64,000 bases of DNA from Pseudomonas rhizosphaerae (GCF_000761155.1 NZ_CP009533.1:4457501-4521500), one strand, 5' to 3'; positions 1 to 10,005 are shown, counted from the first letter of the stretch. Notes: generated from the sequence alone by a model not told the origin. Numbers and translations: made by a program.

Positions 1-2
1 GC

Positions 3-131
3 GGTATCGGCGCAGCGCTGCTGGGGCATCTGGCAGACATCCACGGCATCGAGTACGTGTACTGGCTGTGCTCGTTCCTGCCGCTGTTCGGCATTCTGAC
101 GATCCTGCTGCCCAGCACCAAGAAGGTCTAG
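3..131 (+). CDS. MFS transporter, C-terminal end (partial)
   Basis: The reading frame is open from the left edge and gives 42 residues ending in PSTKKV before TAG. It contains a hydrophobic stretch (YVYWLCSFLPLFGILTILLP) typical of the last membrane helix of a major facilitator superfamily transporter. The tail resembles fosmidomycin-resistance type MFS proteins, but so little is visible that the substrate cannot be called. Its stop codon overlaps by four bases the stop codon of the converging c-di-GMP gene on the other strand. Confidence 0.6.
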   Translation, partial: GIGAALLGHLADIHGIEYVYWLCSFLPLFGILTILLPSTKKV

Positions 132-2254
132 CGGGCGCGGTGTTCGGCCGGCTGGGGGCGGCCGAACAGGTAGCCCTGGAAATGCGAGCAACCCTCGGCC
201 TTGAGCCGCATGAATTGTTCGTCGCTCTCCACGCCCTCGGCCGTGACCTGCATCTGCAGGCTGCGGCCCATACCGGTGATAGCTCTGATAATGGCAATCG
301 CTTCGTTGCTGTCGCTCATGTCATGCACGAATGACTTGTCGATCTTGATCTTGTCGAAGGCAAACGCGCGCAGGTAGCTCAGGGACGAGTAGCCGGTGCC
401 GAAATCATCCAGGGCGATACGCACGCCCAAGGCTTTCAAGCGCTGCAAAATGCCGATGTTGGCCTGGTTGTTGTCCAGCAGCACCGATTCGGTGATCTCC
501 AGTTCCAGCCGCGCAGCGTCCAGGCCCGAATCGGCCAATGCCGCCTGCACCAGCTCCACCAGCCCGTTGTTGCGGAACTGCACCGGTGACAGGTTGACCG
601 CGACGGTCAACTCGCCCGGCCAGCGCTGTGCTTCGTGGCAGGCTTCACGCAGCGCCAGTGCGCCGAGTTCATGGATCAGCCCGGTCTCCTCGGCAATGGC
701 GATGAAGTCCAGCGGCATGATCATGCCGTGCTGCGGGTGCTGCCAGCGGATCAGGGCTTCATAGCCGATGATCCGCGTATCGCACTTGTCGATGATGGGC
801 TGGTAATGCAGGTGCAGCTGCTTGTCGACGATGGCCTGGCGCAGATCGTTCTCCACCGTACGGCGCTTCTGCGCCACGGCGTCCATGCGCGGGTGAAAGA
901 ATTCGTAGCGATGGCGACCGTTGCGCTTGGCCTCGTACAAGGCCATGTCGGCACAGCGCAGCAGCTCTTCGGGGGTGTTCTGATCCTTGGACGCCAGTGC
1001 AATCCCGACGCTCAAACCCACACAGAGGCTGTGGCCCTCGATCAAAAAGGCCGGCTCGATGGTGTCGATCAGGCGCTGGGCTGAGAACTGCGCGTCCTCA
1101 CCGTTCTTGAGCTCGGGCAGGATCACCGCAAACTCGTCGCCGCCCAGGCGCGCCAGGGTGTCGTTGGCCCGCAGCACATCGCGCAGACGCCTGGCGATGG
1201 CGCGCAACAAGCGATCGCCGAACTCGTGGCCCAAGGCATCGTTGACGTTCTTGAAGTTGTCCAGGTCCAGGCACAGGGTGGCCGTCATGCGATCGCGGCC
1301 GGCGTCTTCACGCAGCGCCTCTTCAAGACGCTGGCGAAACAGCGCGCGATTGGGCAGCCCGGTCAGGCTATCGTGATGGGCCATATGGCGAATGCGCGCC
1401 TGTGCGGCGTTTTCGTCGGTGATGTCTTCGACGATCAGCAATACATAGCTGCTGCCCAGCGCCTTGCCGCTTATGGTCACGGTCTTGCTGCGCAAGGTCC
1501 GCAGGCCACGCGGCGTGTGTTGCTGGCTCTCGGCATGGTGCAGACCCTCGGTACGCACGCACTGGTCGGTCAGCCGGCGCAAATAGCTACTCAAGGCGGG
1601 AGCGAGGCATTGCTCCAATTGCCGACCGATCATGTGTTCGCGAGCATTGCCGAACAACCGCTCGGCCTGCAGGTTGACCAGGAGGATCTGCCGCGAGACG
1701 GCGTCCTGCACGATCACGCTGGACGGGATGTTGGCGATCACCGAATCGAGAAACATCGACAACGAGGCCATCTCGGCGCTGTGACTTTCCGCCAGACGCT
1801 TGGCCTCAAGCAGGCTCAGGTCATGCGCACGCTTCTCGCTGATATCGCGCGTCACCTTGGCAAAACCCAGCAGATGGCCCCTGTCGTCACGAATGGACTC
1901 GATCACCACATGGGTCCAGAACAGCGTGCCGTCCTTGCGTACCCGCTGCCCCTCGCACTCGAAGCGGCCAACCTGTCGCGCGGTCTCCAGGCTCTGCGCC
2001 GGCAGCCCTCGGGCACGGTCCTCCGGGGTGTAGAAACAGGAAAAATGCTGCCCGACGATCTCGTCCGCCCGATAACCCTTGGCCCGCTGCGCCCCTGCAT
2101 TCCAGTTCGAAACGATGCCCTGCGGCGACAGCATGTAGATCGCATAATCCACCACGCCCTGTACGAGCAGCCTGTACATCACATCGGAGTTTTCGTTCAT
2201 GGGGGAGGTCTGCTGGCGGGAGTTACGGGGCAGTGAGGGGCTGCTTGCGGTCAT
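128..2254 (-). CDS. PAS-PAS-GGDEF-EAL c-di-GMP turnover protein
   Basis: This 708-residue soluble protein is predicted to make and/or degrade c-di-GMP. Two PAS domains (about residues 27-145 and 165-280) precede a GGDEF domain (about 285-450) and an EAL domain (about 460-700). The GGDEF signature is intact (LARLGGDEFAVIL), and five residues upstream lies RAND, which fits the RxxD inhibitory site. The EAL domain keeps YEALIRW, NLSPVQF, ELEITES, DDFGTGYSS, DKIKIDKSF and TAEGVE, so phosphodiesterase activity is also plausible. No membrane segment is seen. The start at 2254 has a weak GACGAG upstream; an alternative ATG at 2200 (MNENSDV) lacks a purine-rich site. The signal sensed by the PAS domains is unknown. 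Confidence 0.93.
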   Translation of the reverse strand: MTASSPSLPRNSRQQTSPMNENSDVMYRLLVQGVVDYAIYMLSPQGIVSNWNAGAQRAKGYRADEIVGQHFSCFYTPEDRARGLPAQSLETARQVGRFECEGQRVRKDGTLFWTHVVIESIRDDRGHLLGFAKVTRDISEKRAHDLSLLEAKRLAESHSAEMASLSMFLDSVIANIPSSVIVQDAVSRQILLVNLQAERLFGNAREHMIGRQLEQCLAPALSSYLRRLTDQCVRTEGLHHAESQQHTPRGLRTLRSKTVTISGKALGSSYVLLIVEDITDENAAQARIRHMAHHDSLTGLPNRALFRQRLEEALREDAGRDRMTATLCLDLDNFKNVNDALGHEFGDRLLRAIARRLRDVLRANDTLARLGGDEFAVILPELKNGEDAQFSAQRLIDTIEPAFLIEGHSLCVGLSVGIALASKDQNTPEELLRCADMALYEAKRNGRHRYEFFHPRMDAVAQKRRTVENDLRQAIVDKQLHLHYQPIIDKCDTRIIGYEALIRWQHPQHGMIMPLDFIAIAEETGLIHELGALALREACHEAQRWPGELTVAVNLSPVQFRNNGLVELVQAALADSGLDAARLELEITESVLLDNNQANIGILQRLKALGVRIALDDFGTGYSSLSYLRAFAFDKIKIDKSFVHDMSDSNEAIAIIRAITGMGRSLQMQVTAEGVESDEQFMRLKAEGCSHFQGYLFGRPQPAEHRAR

Positions 2255-2365
2255 CCAGGCTCGTCACGTTCGCTTGGGTCTGGTCCACAGGTTGTCGGCT
2301 CGCCATGCGCTATCTTTAGCGAGGGATGGGAAGGGCGCTTCACGAGCGTAATCCGGCGAGTTGCA

Positions 2366-2390
2366 ATGTATATCCTCCGGGTATATACAT
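2366..2390. promoter_or_regulatory. Palindromic operator/promoter of vapBC
   Basis: A perfect 8-bp inverted repeat (ATGTATAT, nine-base spacer, ATATACAT) lies about 50 bases upstream of the antitoxin start. VapB-type antitoxins autoregulate by binding such palindromes, so this is the likely operator. The AT-rich half-sites could overlap the -10 region. Function is inferred from position and symmetry. Confidence 0.6.
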
Positions 2391-2437
2391 CATCTTTGCG
2401 ATCAATCACGATGCCTGAATCGAAGCGAGGTGTACTC

Positions 2438-2668
2438 ATGGAGCAGGGCTCTGTTTTTCTGAGCAATAAAAGCCAAGCCGTTCGTCTGCCCAAGGCGCTG
2501 GCATTGCCCGATGGCGTCAAGCGTGTCGACGTTGTTGCCATAGGTCGGACGCGAATCCTGACCCCAGCTGGCGAGTCATGGGACAGCTGGTTCGAGGGTG
2601 AAGCTGTGACCAGCGACTTCATGCTTGACCGAGAGCAGCCAGCCATCCAAGAGCGCGACGGGCTCTGA
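2438..2668 (+). CDS. vapB: VapB-type antitoxin (AbrB/SpoVT fold)
   Basis: The 76-residue protein begins MEQGSVFLSNKSQAVRLPKA, the swapped-hairpin AbrB pattern of VapB antitoxins, which bind DNA through the N-terminus and wrap the toxin with the C-terminus. The ATG at 2438 is preferred over an upstream ATG in the same frame because a GAGG ribosome site lies eight bases before it and the AbrB fold starts there. It overlaps the toxin gene by one base (TGATG), so the two are probably translationally coupled. The pair sits alone between a c-di-GMP gene and ychF, typical of a mobile accessory module. Confidence 0.85.
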   Translation: MEQGSVFLSNKSQAVRLPKALALPDGVKRVDVVAIGRTRILTPAGESWDSWFEGEAVTSDFMLDREQPAIQERDGL

Positions 2669-3078
2669 TGTTGAAGTTCATGCTCGACACCAATATCTGC
2701 ATCTTCACCATCAAGAACCGTCCGGAACATGTTCGCGCTGCCTTCAAGCGTAGTCACGGGCTGATGTGCATCAGCAGTGTAACGCTGATGGAGTTGATCT
2801 ACGGGGCTGAAAAATCCCTGCACGTTCAGCGCAATCTCGAAGTCGTGGAAAGCTTCGCCGCGCGCCTGGAAGTGCTCGATTACGATTCGTTCGCGGCCGC
2901 TCATACCGGGCAATTGCGAGCCGAGTTGGCTCGCTTGGGCATGCCGATCGGAGCTTACGATCAGATGATCGCCGGGCATGCCCGCTCCAAAGGCCTGATC
3001 CTGGTGAGTAACAACACCAGGGAGTTCATGCGGGTGCCTGGGCTTCGAATCGAAGATTGGGCAACACCGGCAGCCTGA
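2668..3078 (+). CDS. vapC: VapC-type PIN-domain ribonuclease toxin
   Basis: This 136-residue protein is a PIN-domain endoribonuclease expected to cleave RNA (in characterised VapCs often tRNA) unless bound by VapB. The start MLKFMLDTNICIF carries the first catalytic Asp (D7). Glu42 in LMELIYGAEKS and Asp98 in GAYDQMIAGHA complete the acidic metal site, so the toxin looks intact. It follows vapB with a one-base overlap. The RNA target cannot be read from sequence. Confidence 0.9.
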   Translation: MLKFMLDTNICIFTIKNRPEHVRAAFKRSHGLMCISSVTLMELIYGAEKSLHVQRNLEVVESFAARLEVLDYDSFAAAHTGQLRAELARLGMPIGAYDQMIAGHARSKGLILVSNNTREFMRVPGLRIEDWATPAA

Positions 3079-3082
3079 ACGC

Positions 3083-3120
3083 AAAAAGCCCCGCATCGCA
3101 GGGAGATGACGGGGCTTTGG
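3083..3120. terminator. Bidirectional terminator between vapC and ychF
   Basis: A nine-base stem (AAAGCCCCG at 3085-3093, CGGGGCTTT at 3110-3118) closes a 16-base loop between two converging genes. The A and T tracts at its ends let it serve either strand. Confidence 0.7.
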
Positions 3121-3150
3121 GTGCAGCGGCCAACGGTGTTGCGGGTTTGC

Positions 3151-4251
3151 TCAGACGTTGAAGCGGAAGTGCATCACGTCACCGTCCTTGACGATGTATT
3201 CCTTGCCTTCCAGGCGCCATTTGCCGGCTTCCTTGGTACCGGCTTCGCCGTTGTACTGGATGAAGTCGTTGTAGGCGATGACTTCGGCGCGGATGAAGCC
3301 TTTTTCGAAGTCGGTGTGGATCACGCCGGCAGCCTGGGGGGCGGTGGCGCCGATCTTCACGGTCCAGGCGCGAACTTCTTCGACGCCGGCAGTGAAGTAG
3401 GTCTGCAGGTTGAGCAGGTCGTAGCCGGCGCGGATCACGCGGTTCAGGCCGGGTTCTTCCAGGCCCAGGGCCTCGAGGAACATGTCCTTCTCTTCGCCGT
3501 CGTCGAGCTCGGCGATTTCGGCTTCGATCTTGTTGCACACCGGCACCACGATCGCGCCTTCTTCTTCGGCAATCACCCGCACCACGTCCAGCAGCGGGTT
3601 GTTCTCGAAGCCGTCTTCGGCGACGTTGGCGATGTACATCACCGGTTTGGTGGTCAGCAGGTGGAAGCCGCGAATGACGGCTTTCTCGTCGTTGCCCATG
3701 TTCTTCATCAGGCTACGGGCCGGCTTGCCCAGGGTGAAGTGGGCAATCAACTGCTCCAGCAGGCCCTTCTGCACCACGGCGTCCTTGTCACCACCCTTGG
3801 CGTTGCGCGCAACCTTCTGCAACTGCTTCTCGCAGCTGTCGAGGTCGGCAAAGATCAGCTCCAGGTCGATGATCTCGATGTCGCGCTTGGGGTCGACGCT
3901 GTTGGAAACGTGGATCACGTTCTCGTCTTCGAAGCAGCGCACCACGTGGGCGATGGCGTCGGTCTCGCGGATGTTGGCCAGGAACTTGTTGCCCAGGCCT
4001 TCACCTTTCGAAGCGCCAGCCACCAGGCCTGCGATGTCGACGAACTCCATGGTGGTCGGCAGCACGCGCTTGGGATTGACGATGGCGGCCAGGGCTTCCA
4101 GGCGCGCATCGGGCATTGGCACGATGCCACTGTTGGGCTCGATGGTGCAGAACGGGAAGTTCTCGGCCGCAATCCCGGATTTGGTCAAGGCGTTGAACAG
4201 AGTGGACTTGCCGACGTTGGGCAGGCCGACGATGCCGCAGTTGAATCCCAT
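3151..4251 (-). CDS. ychF: Redox-regulated ribosome-binding ATPase YchF
   Basis: This 366-residue Obg-family P-loop protein hydrolyses ATP rather than GTP and binds the ribosome, where it is linked to stress responses. The P-loop GLPNVGKST is near the N-terminus, DIAGLV is the G3 motif, and NKIEAE replaces the usual NKxD, which is the change behind ATP specificity. A TGS domain fills the last 85 residues or so. Length matches the family. It follows pth by 21 bases on the same strand, a pairing common in bacteria. Confidence 0.97.
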   Translation of the reverse strand: MGFNCGIVGLPNVGKSTLFNALTKSGIAAENFPFCTIEPNSGIVPMPDARLEALAAIVNPKRVLPTTMEFVDIAGLVAGASKGEGLGNKFLANIRETDAIAHVVRCFEDENVIHVSNSVDPKRDIEIIDLELIFADLDSCEKQLQKVARNAKGGDKDAVVQKGLLEQLIAHFTLGKPARSLMKNMGNDEKAVIRGFHLLTTKPVMYIANVAEDGFENNPLLDVVRVIAEEEGAIVVPVCNKIEAEIAELDDGEEKDMFLEALGLEEPGLNRVIRAGYDLLNLQTYFTAGVEEVRAWTVKIGATAPQAAGVIHTDFEKGFIRAEVIAYNDFIQYNGEAGTKEAGKWRLEGKEYIVKDGDVMHFRFNV

Positions 4252-4272
4252 GGTGAATCCCTCTTCGAAGAG

Positions 4273-4857
4273 TCAGGCCTTTTGGCTGTGCAGGTTTTTC
4301 ATCGCGCGATTCCACTCGCCGGCGAAGATATCCGGCAGCACACCGAGGGCAAAATCGATACTGGCATCCAGTTTTTCCTGTTCGGCGCGCGGGGCGCGGC
4401 CAAGCACGAAATTGGACACCAACTTGCTGTCACCCGGGTGGCCGATGCCAAGCCGCAGGCGGTGAAAGCCGTTGTCATTGCCGAGCTGCGCGATGATGTC
4501 GCGCAGGCCGTTGTGCCCGCCGTGCCCGCCGCCCAGTTTAAGCTTGGCGACGCCGGGGGGCAGGTCGAGTTCGTCGTGGGCCACCAGGATCGCTTGCGGC
4601 GGTATGCGAAAGAAATTCGCCATCGCTGCGACGGATTGACCGCTGCGGTTCATGTAGGTGGTGGGGATCAACAGGCGAACGTCATGGCCCTGATGGCTGA
4701 AACGCGCCGTCAGGCCGAAATATTTGCGATCGGCAACCAGGTTCACACGGTGTGCCTGGGCGATGCGCTCAACGAAAAGAGCCCCTGCGTTATGCCGGGT
4801 CTGTTCGTATTCGGGGCCGGGGTTACCCAGGCCAACGATCAGTTGTATGGCGGTCAC
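4273..4857 (-). CDS. pth: Peptidyl-tRNA hydrolase
   Basis: Pth hydrolyses peptidyl-tRNAs released during abortive translation, recycling tRNA. The motifs GLGNPG, TRHNAG (catalytic His) and [10 protein letters not shown] are all present. I place the start at a GTG (VTAIQLIVG) giving 194 residues, because GGAAGAG lies just upstream and this matches the family length. A longer in-frame extension from 4893 adds 12 residues with no homology. It lies between rplY and ychF in one translation-related cluster. Confidence 0.95.
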   Translation of the reverse strand: MTAIQLIVGLGNPGPEYEQTRHNAGALFVERIAQAHRVNLVADRKYFGLTARFSHQGHDVRLLIPTTYMNRSGQSVAAMANFFRIPPQAILVAHDELDLPPGVAKLKLGGGHGGHNGLRDIIAQLGNDNGFHRLRLGIGHPGDSKLVSNFVLGRAPRAEQEKLDASIDFALGVLPDIFAGEWNRAMKNLHSQKA

Positions 4858-4930
4858 GGCAGGGGCTCTTCCTTGTCGAGTCGTGGACGACACCCGAGGG
4901 CGTCATCCACAGCTCGGCGTGCGAGTGAAA

Positions 4931-5536
4931 TTACTCGGCAGCGCCTTCTTCGGTTTCTTCGTCGGCAACGATACGCGGAGCGTGGACGTTGGCAACTGCC
5001 AGGTCGGTACCATGAGCCAGTGCCACGAATTCGACGCCTTGCGGAGCCTTCAGGTCGGACAGGTGGATGATGGTGCCGATTTCAGCGTCAGCCATGTCGA
5101 CTTCGATGAACTCAGGCAGGTCTTTCGGCAGGCAGGTCACTTCCAGCTCGGTCTCGGTGTGCGAGATCTCGCCGCCTTTCTTGACTGCTGGTTCCTGGTT
5201 CATGAAGTGCAGAGGCACGATGGCGGTCAGTTTCTGGCCGGCGATCACGCGTACGAAGTCAGCGTGCAGGACGTGACCCTTGGCTGGGTGACGCTGCAGT
5301 GCCTTGATCAGGACGTTCTGCTTGGTGCCGCCAACGTTCAGTTCGATCACGTGGCTGAAGGCAGCCTCGTTTTCGAGCAGTTTGGCAACTTCCTTGGCCA
5401 GCATGCTGATGGACTCAGGGGCTTTGTCGCCACCGTAGACAACAGCTGGAACCAGGCTGGCGAGACGACGCAGGCGGCGGCTCGCACCTTTCCCCAGGTC
5501 GGAACGCGCTTCGGCATTCAAAGTAAAATCGTTCAT
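4931..5536 (-). CDS. rplY: 50S ribosomal protein L25 (CTC family, long form)
   Basis: This is the 201-residue long form of L25, which binds 5S rRNA in the large subunit. An N-terminal L25 domain ([17 protein letters not shown] to about residue 95) is followed by a CTC/TL5 C-terminal domain and an acidic tail ([10 protein letters not shown]). The start at 5536 is set by a good GGAG site seven bases upstream; seven extra residues upstream are unlikely. It precedes pth by about 73 bases and follows prs after a strong terminator, so it probably also has its own promoter. Confidence 0.95.
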   Translation of the reverse strand: MNDFTLNAEARSDLGKGASRRLRRLASLVPAVVYGGDKAPESISMLAKEVAKLLENEAAFSHVIELNVGGTKQNVLIKALQRHPAKGHVLHADFVRVIAGQKLTAIVPLHFMNQEPAVKKGGEISHTETELEVTCLPKDLPEFIEVDMADAEIGTIIHLSDLKAPQGVEFVALAHGTDLAVANVHAPRIVADEETEEGAAE

Positions 5537-5598
5537 GTGTTTCTCCAAAATAACCACGTTCGCCCAGCGTTTGCGACCAGCGCCAAGGCGATACGGGC

Positions 5599-5642
5599 AA
5601 AAAAGCCCCGGCCCGACAAGAGTGTCGGGCCGGGGCGCTTTT
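5599..5642 (-). terminator. Terminator after prs
   Basis: A 14-bp perfect stem (5605-5618 with 5623-5636) around an AGAG loop is followed on the minus strand by a run of six T. It lies between prs and rplY, so most prs transcripts should end here before rplY. Confidence 0.85.
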
Positions 5643-5674
5643 CGTCAGAGCAATGTTTGCGAAGGGCAGGGCCC

Positions 5675-6616
5675 TCAGCGGAACATCGCGCTGATCGATT
5701 CTTCGTTGCTGATGCGACGCATCGCCTCGGCAACAACCGGAGCGATATCCAGTTGACGGATACGCCCACAGGCTTGTGCGGCTGCGGACAGCGGGATGGT
5801 GTTGGTCACCACCAGCTCGTCCAGCACGGATTTCTCGATGTTCTCGATCGCACGACCCGACAGAACCGGGTGGGTGCAATAGGCGAACACCTTCGCCGCG
5901 CCATGTTCTTTCAAGGCCTTGGCCGCGTGGCACAGGGTGCCGGCGGTATCGACCATGTCGTCGACCAGGATACAGGTGCGACCTTCGACATCACCGATGA
6001 TGTGCATCACTTCGGAGTGGTTGGCCTTTTCGCGGCGCTTGTCGATGATACCCAGGTCAACACCCAGCGACTTGGCTACGGCCCGTGCACGCACGACGCC
6101 ACCAATGTCGGGGGAAACGATCATCAGGTTCTCGAAGCGCTGGTCTTCGATATCGTCCACCAGAACCGGGGAACCGTAGATGTTATCTACCGGGATATCG
6201 AAGAAACCTTGAATCTGGTCGGCGTGAAGATCGACGGTGAGGACACGGTCGATACCCACCACGGTCAGCATGTCGGCTACGACCTTGGCGCTGATTGCCA
6301 CACGGGCAGAGCGCGGACGGCGGTCTTGCCGAGCGTAGCCGAAGTAGGGGATCACGGCGGTGATTCGCGAAGCCGAGGAGCGGCGGAAGGCATCAGCCAT
6401 CAGCACTAGTTCCATCAGGTTATCGTTGGTCGGCGCACATGTAGGCTGGATAATGAAGACGTCTTTACCGCGGACGTTTTCATTGATCTCGGTACTGATT
6501 TCACCATCGGAAAACTTGCTGACGGAGACATCACCGAGAGGGATATGCAGCTGACGCACTACGCGTCGAGCCAGATCGGGGTTTGAATTCCCCGCAAAGA
6601 CCATCATCTTGGACAC
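5675..6616 (-). CDS. prs: Ribose-phosphate pyrophosphokinase
   Basis: Prs makes PRPP from ribose 5-phosphate and ATP for nucleotide, His and Trp synthesis. The 313-residue product carries [11 protein letters not shown] and the PRPP-binding loop [13 protein letters not shown]. The start is a GTG ([10 protein letters not shown]), chosen because it gives the standard family length; the frame stays open upstream through the tRNA gene without homology. It lies directly downstream of tRNA-Gln and ispE on the same strand. Confidence 0.96.
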   Translation of the reverse strand: MSKMMVFAGNSNPDLARRVVRQLHIPLGDVSVSKFSDGEISTEINENVRGKDVFIIQPTCAPTNDNLMELVLMADAFRRSSASRITAVIPYFGYARQDRRPRSARVAISAKVVADMLTVVGIDRVLTVDLHADQIQGFFDIPVDNIYGSPVLVDDIEDQRFENLMIVSPDIGGVVRARAVAKSLGVDLGIIDKRREKANHSEVMHIIGDVEGRTCILVDDMVDTAGTLCHAAKALKEHGAAKVFAYCTHPVLSGRAIENIEKSVLDELVVTNTIPLSAAAQACGRIRQLDIAPVVAEAMRRISNEESISAMFR

Positions 6617-6663
6617 GCGCAGTACCTGCCGGCTGAGGGTATACCTGGATGAGTATAGGAATA

Positions 6664-6738
6664 TGGCAGGGGCGGCTGGATTCGAACCAACGCATGGCAG
6701 GATCAAAACCTGCTGCCTTACCGCTTGGCGACGCCCCT
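6664..6738 (-). tRNA. tRNA-Gln (anticodon UUG)
   Basis: A 75-base cloverleaf on the minus strand has a seven-base acceptor stem (AGGGGCG with CGCCCCT), a G discriminator and an encoded CCA end. The anticodon loop reads CAGGTTTTGATCCTG, giving anticodon TTG. The T arm GGTTCGAATCC is standard. It sits between ispE and prs and is probably processed from their shared transcript. Confidence 0.97.
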
Positions 6739-6776
6739 GTAGCTTGAAACTCCGAGTGCCCAGCACTCGTTTCCTG

Positions 6777-7622
6777 TTACAGACTTTGCAGCTTGCGATG
6801 CAACATCGAAACGTTGCTTCCCTTGGCCACGAACCCTGAAAGGGTGTCTGCAAGAAGGTGCGAAACTCTATCAGCTTCCGCTTTGCTTGGGAAGGCCCCA
6901 AACACACAACTTCCAGTGCCTGTTAGCCGAGCTTCAGTGAATTTGTTGAGCAAATTCAGTGCGTTACGTACATCTGGGTAACGACGCTCTACTACTGGCT
7001 GGCAGTCATTACGACTGTTTCCCTCAAGAACGGGGCGCACTTTAATGGGCGCCGAGTCACGTGTCAACAACGGATCCGAAAAAATTTCCGCTGTACTTAC
7101 AGAGACTTGCGGCACGAGCACGAGGAACCAGGGTTCGGGCAGTTCGACCGGGGTCAGTTTCTCGCCCACGCCCTCGGCAAACGCGGCGTGGCCGCGAACG
7201 AATACCGGCACGTCTGCACCCAGGCACAGGCCCAGTTGCGCGAGCTGATCTTCGCTGCAGCCGGTCTGCCACAGGTGGTTCAGGCCCAGCAGGGTGGTAG
7301 CGGCGTCGGAGCTGCCACCGCCGATGCCGCCGCCCATGGGCAGCACCTTGCGCAGCCAGATGTCGGCGCCCAGGGTCGTGCCGGTCAGTGCCTGCAACTG
7401 CCGCGCGGCCTTGACGATGAGGTTGCTGTCGTGGGGCACGTCGGCAATCTCGGTATGCAGCTGCACCACACCGTCGGTGCGCAAGGCAAAGTCCAGCTCG
7501 TCGCCATGGTCCAGAAACTGGAACAGCGTCTGCAACTCGTGATAGCCGTCCGGGCGACGCCCCAGAATGTGCAGCATCAGGTTGAGCTTGGCGGGGGCGG
7601 GCAGGGTGAGCGTAGGGTTCAT
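6777..7622 (-). CDS. ispE: 4-diphosphocytidyl-2-C-methyl-D-erythritol kinase
   Basis: IspE phosphorylates CDP-methylerythritol in the MEP route to isoprenoids. The product has the GHMP-kinase ATP loop [14 protein letters not shown] and an N-terminal [12 protein letters not shown] block. The ATG at 7622 ([12 protein letters not shown], 281 residues) is preceded by GAAGG; a GTG five codons earlier is possible. It follows lolB within a few bases, an order usual in gammaproteobacteria (lolB-ispE-prs). Confidence 0.96.
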   Translation of the reverse strand: MNPTLTLPAPAKLNLMLHILGRRPDGYHELQTLFQFLDHGDELDFALRTDGVVQLHTEIADVPHDSNLIVKAARQLQALTGTTLGADIWLRKVLPMGGGIGGGSSDAATTLLGLNHLWQTGCSEDQLAQLGLCLGADVPVFVRGHAAFAEGVGEKLTPVELPEPWFLVLVPQVSVSTAEIFSDPLLTRDSAPIKVRPVLEGNSRNDCQPVVERRYPDVRNALNLLNKFTEARLTGTGSCVFGAFPSKAEADRVSHLLADTLSGFVAKGSNVSMLHRKLQSL

Positions 7623-7638
7623 GGTGCCTTCGTTCACG

Positions 7639-8274
7639 TTACTGCCCCAACCGGCGTGGCTGCCAATCCTTGACCACTAGGGTCACGTCCAGGTCCTGGC
7701 CATGCAGCTTGATGCGCTCGGGCAGCCAGTAGCCGTTCTGTTCGGCATAGCTCAGGTATTCGACGCTCCAGCCATCCTGCGTCAGGCCTGCGAGGCGGCT
7801 GTTGCCGTCCAGGGTCAACTGGCTCTTGCTGTCGGGCGCAGGCAGGCCACGTACCCACCACGACAGGTGCGACACCGGCAGCTTCCAGCCCAGTTGCTGT
7901 TCCAGCAACTCTTCGGGGGTGGTCGCCTGGTAGCGGCCCTGGTTGGCCACCTCCAGGCTGACATCGCCCGGACGTCCGGTCAGGCGCGCCGCGCCACGCC
8001 CCAATGGGCCGGACAGACGAATGTCGTAGTAGTCCTGGCGCTGCAGCCAGTACAGGGTGCCGGAACCCGAGTCCTTGGGTGCGCGAATGCCGATCTTGCC
8101 GTTGATCTCCCAGCCGTCGAGCTGGGTCAGCTGTTGCTTGTGGGCTTGCCACTGCTGGGGGTTGCCCTGGCCCTGCAGGGCTTCGTGGGAACCCATGCCG
8201 GCGCAGCCGGTGAGCACGGCAATGAAGGAAGCAACCAGCAGGTGACGCATGTAGGAGGTAGGACGCAAAGGCAT
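7639..8274 (-). CDS. lolB: Outer-membrane lipoprotein insertion protein LolB
   Basis: LolB takes lipoproteins from the carrier LolA and places them in the outer membrane. The N-terminus is a lipoprotein signal ending in the lipobox VLTGC, and the body contains [14 protein letters not shown] and [11 protein letters not shown] typical of LolB. Two starts are possible: 8274 (MPLRPTSY), five bases after the preceding stop, or the internal ATG at 8250 (MRHLLVASF), which gives a family-length protein. Neither has a strong ribosome site, so coupling to the TPR gene upstream is likely. Confidence 0.93.
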   Translation of the reverse strand: MPLRPTSYMRHLLVASFIAVLTGCAGMGSHEALQGQGNPQQWQAHKQQLTQLDGWEINGKIGIRAPKDSGSGTLYWLQRQDYYDIRLSGPLGRGAARLTGRPGDVSLEVANQGRYQATTPEELLEQQLGWKLPVSHLSWWVRGLPAPDSKSQLTLDGNSRLAGLTQDGWSVEYLSYAEQNGYWLPERIKLHGQDLDVTLVVKDWQPRRLGQ

Positions 8275-8277
8275 GGA

Positions 8278-10005
8278 TTAAAGATTCTCTGATCCGGTCA
8301 GGCGCAGGATGGTGCTGCGCAGAATAGGGCTGTCGGGTTGTTCTTGCAGGGCCGCGCCCCAGACTTTGCGGGCTTCGCGCTGCTTGCCGTTGGCCCACAG
8401 CACTTCGCCCAGGTGGGCCGCCACTTCGTGGTCTGGAAAACGTTCCAGGGCGCTGCGCAGATAGCGCTCGGCGTCGTCGAGGTTGCCCAGGCGATAATTG
8501 ACCCAGCCCAGGCTGTCCAGCACGGCCGGATCTTCCGGGTTGATCCGGTGGGCCCGCTCAATCAGCACGCGGGCTTCCTCGAAGCGGTTGGTGCGGTCGG
8601 ACAATGTGTAGCCCAGGGCATTGAGCGCCATGGCGTTGTCCGGCTCGCGCGCCAGGATGGCCCGCAGATCCTTTTCCATCTGCACCAGGTCGTTGCGCTT
8701 TTCAGCCAGCATCGAGCGGGTGTACAGCAGGTTCAGATCATCCGGATTCTGCTTGATGGCGTTCTGCAGTACCAACCAGGCGGATTGGGTCTTGTCGTTG
8801 TTGGCCAGGGTTTCGGCTTCGATCAGGTAGAGCTGGATCGCGTAGTCGGGCTGGGCATCGCGAGCCTCGGCCAGGCGTCGCGATGCTTCGTCGGCGCGGC
8901 CATTGGCGATCAGGATATCGGCCTGGCGCAGCTGTGCGGGCAGGTAGTCGGTGCCGATGCCGACTTGTGCATATTCATCGAGGGCCGCCTGCGGGTCGCC
9001 ACGTTCTTCGGCGATGCGGCCCAGGTTCAAGTGGGCGGAATCGACATGACTGCCACGCTCCACCAGCTGTTGCAGGTAGTTGTAGGCTTCATCCCACGCC
9101 TTGCCTTCCAGGCAGACCAGTGCCAGCGAGTAGCGCAGTTCGTCGTCGTCGGGGTATTGCTGAACCAGGATGGCGAACTGCACCTTGGCGTCGTCCATGC
9201 GGTTCTGCTCGACCAGCATGCGCGCGTAGGTCAGGCGCAATCGCTTGTCGTCGGGGATCTTCTTGAGGTTCTTTTCGAGCAGCGGCATGGCTTCGCTGCC
9301 ACGGTCCAGCGCGGCCAGCAGGCGTGCGCGCAGCAGGATCGGAGCGATCTCGCCTTCCTGCGGCGGGTTGTCTTCGAGCAGGGCGAGGGCGCCTTCGGTG
9401 TTGCCGTCCTGTTGCAGCAGCAGGGCCTTGCCGAAGATCAGCTGGCCATTGCCGGGATACTTGCCGAGCAAGCGCTCGAAACTCTGCAGCAGGCCACGTC
9501 GGGTGTTTTCATCGGTGTCGGCGGCCGACAGCGCGAGAAAGTCGAAGTGGGTGTCGCCCTGACCCTGCAGGACCTTCTCCATGTACACCAGCGACTCGTC
9601 GTACCTGCCGTTGCGCGCCAGCTGGATGGCGGCAGCGCGTTGGGCATCGAGATCGGCGGGTGCATTGCGGGCCCACAGCAGCGCGGTTTCCAGCGCCGGT
9701 TGATCGGCGCCCAGGTACTCGGCGATGCGGAAGGCGCGCTCGGAAATGCCAGCATCTTGGGTCTTGCGGGCCTGGGTGACGTAGTTGCCCAGCGCCAGAT
9801 CGAAACGATCACGCTGCCCGGCCAGCTCCGCACTGAGCAGGCTGAACACGGTTTCCTCGCTGAACGAGCCGTAGACCTTGGGCGCCTCGTCCGGCGCGGG
9901 CGCCGGCTGCGCCACGGGAGCCGGAACCGCCTGCTCTCTGGACGGCCAGGACTGGCAGCCCTGCAGCAAGGCGAAGGCGAGGAGCAACGTGGAGGTTCTA
10001 TTCAT
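8278..10005 (-). CDS. TPR-repeat lipoprotein
   Basis: The 575-residue product has a lipoprotein signal (LLLAFALLQGC) and a Pro/Ala-rich linker followed by many tetratricopeptide repeats across about residues 70-560, such as ALLQQDGNTEGALALLEDNP and VLDSLGWVNYRLGNLDDAERYL. TPR arrays mediate protein-protein contacts; the partner is unknown. Four bases separate it from lolB, suggesting an envelope-related job. The same gene order occurs in other pseudomonads as I recall it. No catalytic domain is seen. Confidence 0.88.
   Translation of the reverse strand: MNRTSTLLLAFALLQGCQSWPSREQAVPAPVAQPAPAPDEAPKVYGSFSEETVFSLLSAELAGQRDRFDLALGNYVTQARKTQDAGISERAFRIAEYLGADQPALETALLWARNAPADLDAQRAAAIQLARNGRYDESLVYMEKVLQGQGDTHFDFLALSAADTDENTRRGLLQSFERLLGKYPGNGQLIFGKALLLQQDGNTEGALALLEDNPPQEGEIAPILLRARLLAALDRGSEAMPLLEKNLKKIPDDKRLRLTYARMLVEQNRMDDAKVQFAILVQQYPDDDELRYSLALVCLEGKAWDEAYNYLQQLVERGSHVDSAHLNLGRIAEERGDPQAALDEYAQVGIGTDYLPAQLRQADILIANGRADEASRRLAEARDAQPDYAIQLYLIEAETLANNDKTQSAWLVLQNAIKQNPDDLNLLYTRSMLAEKRNDLVQMEKDLRAILAREPDNAMALNALGYTLSDRTNRFEEARVLIERAHRINPEDPAVLDSLGWVNYRLGNLDDAERYLRSALERFPDHEVAAHLGEVLWANGKQREARKVWGAALQEQPDSPILRSTILRLTGSENL

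Noticed and set aside
3106..5070. Long open frame (654 codons) on the plus strand opposite ychF, pth and rplY
   Set aside because: It is a shadow of three well-supported minus-strand genes; the protein is low-complexity, rich in Val, His, Gln and Asp, with no domain, as expected from high-GC antisense frames.
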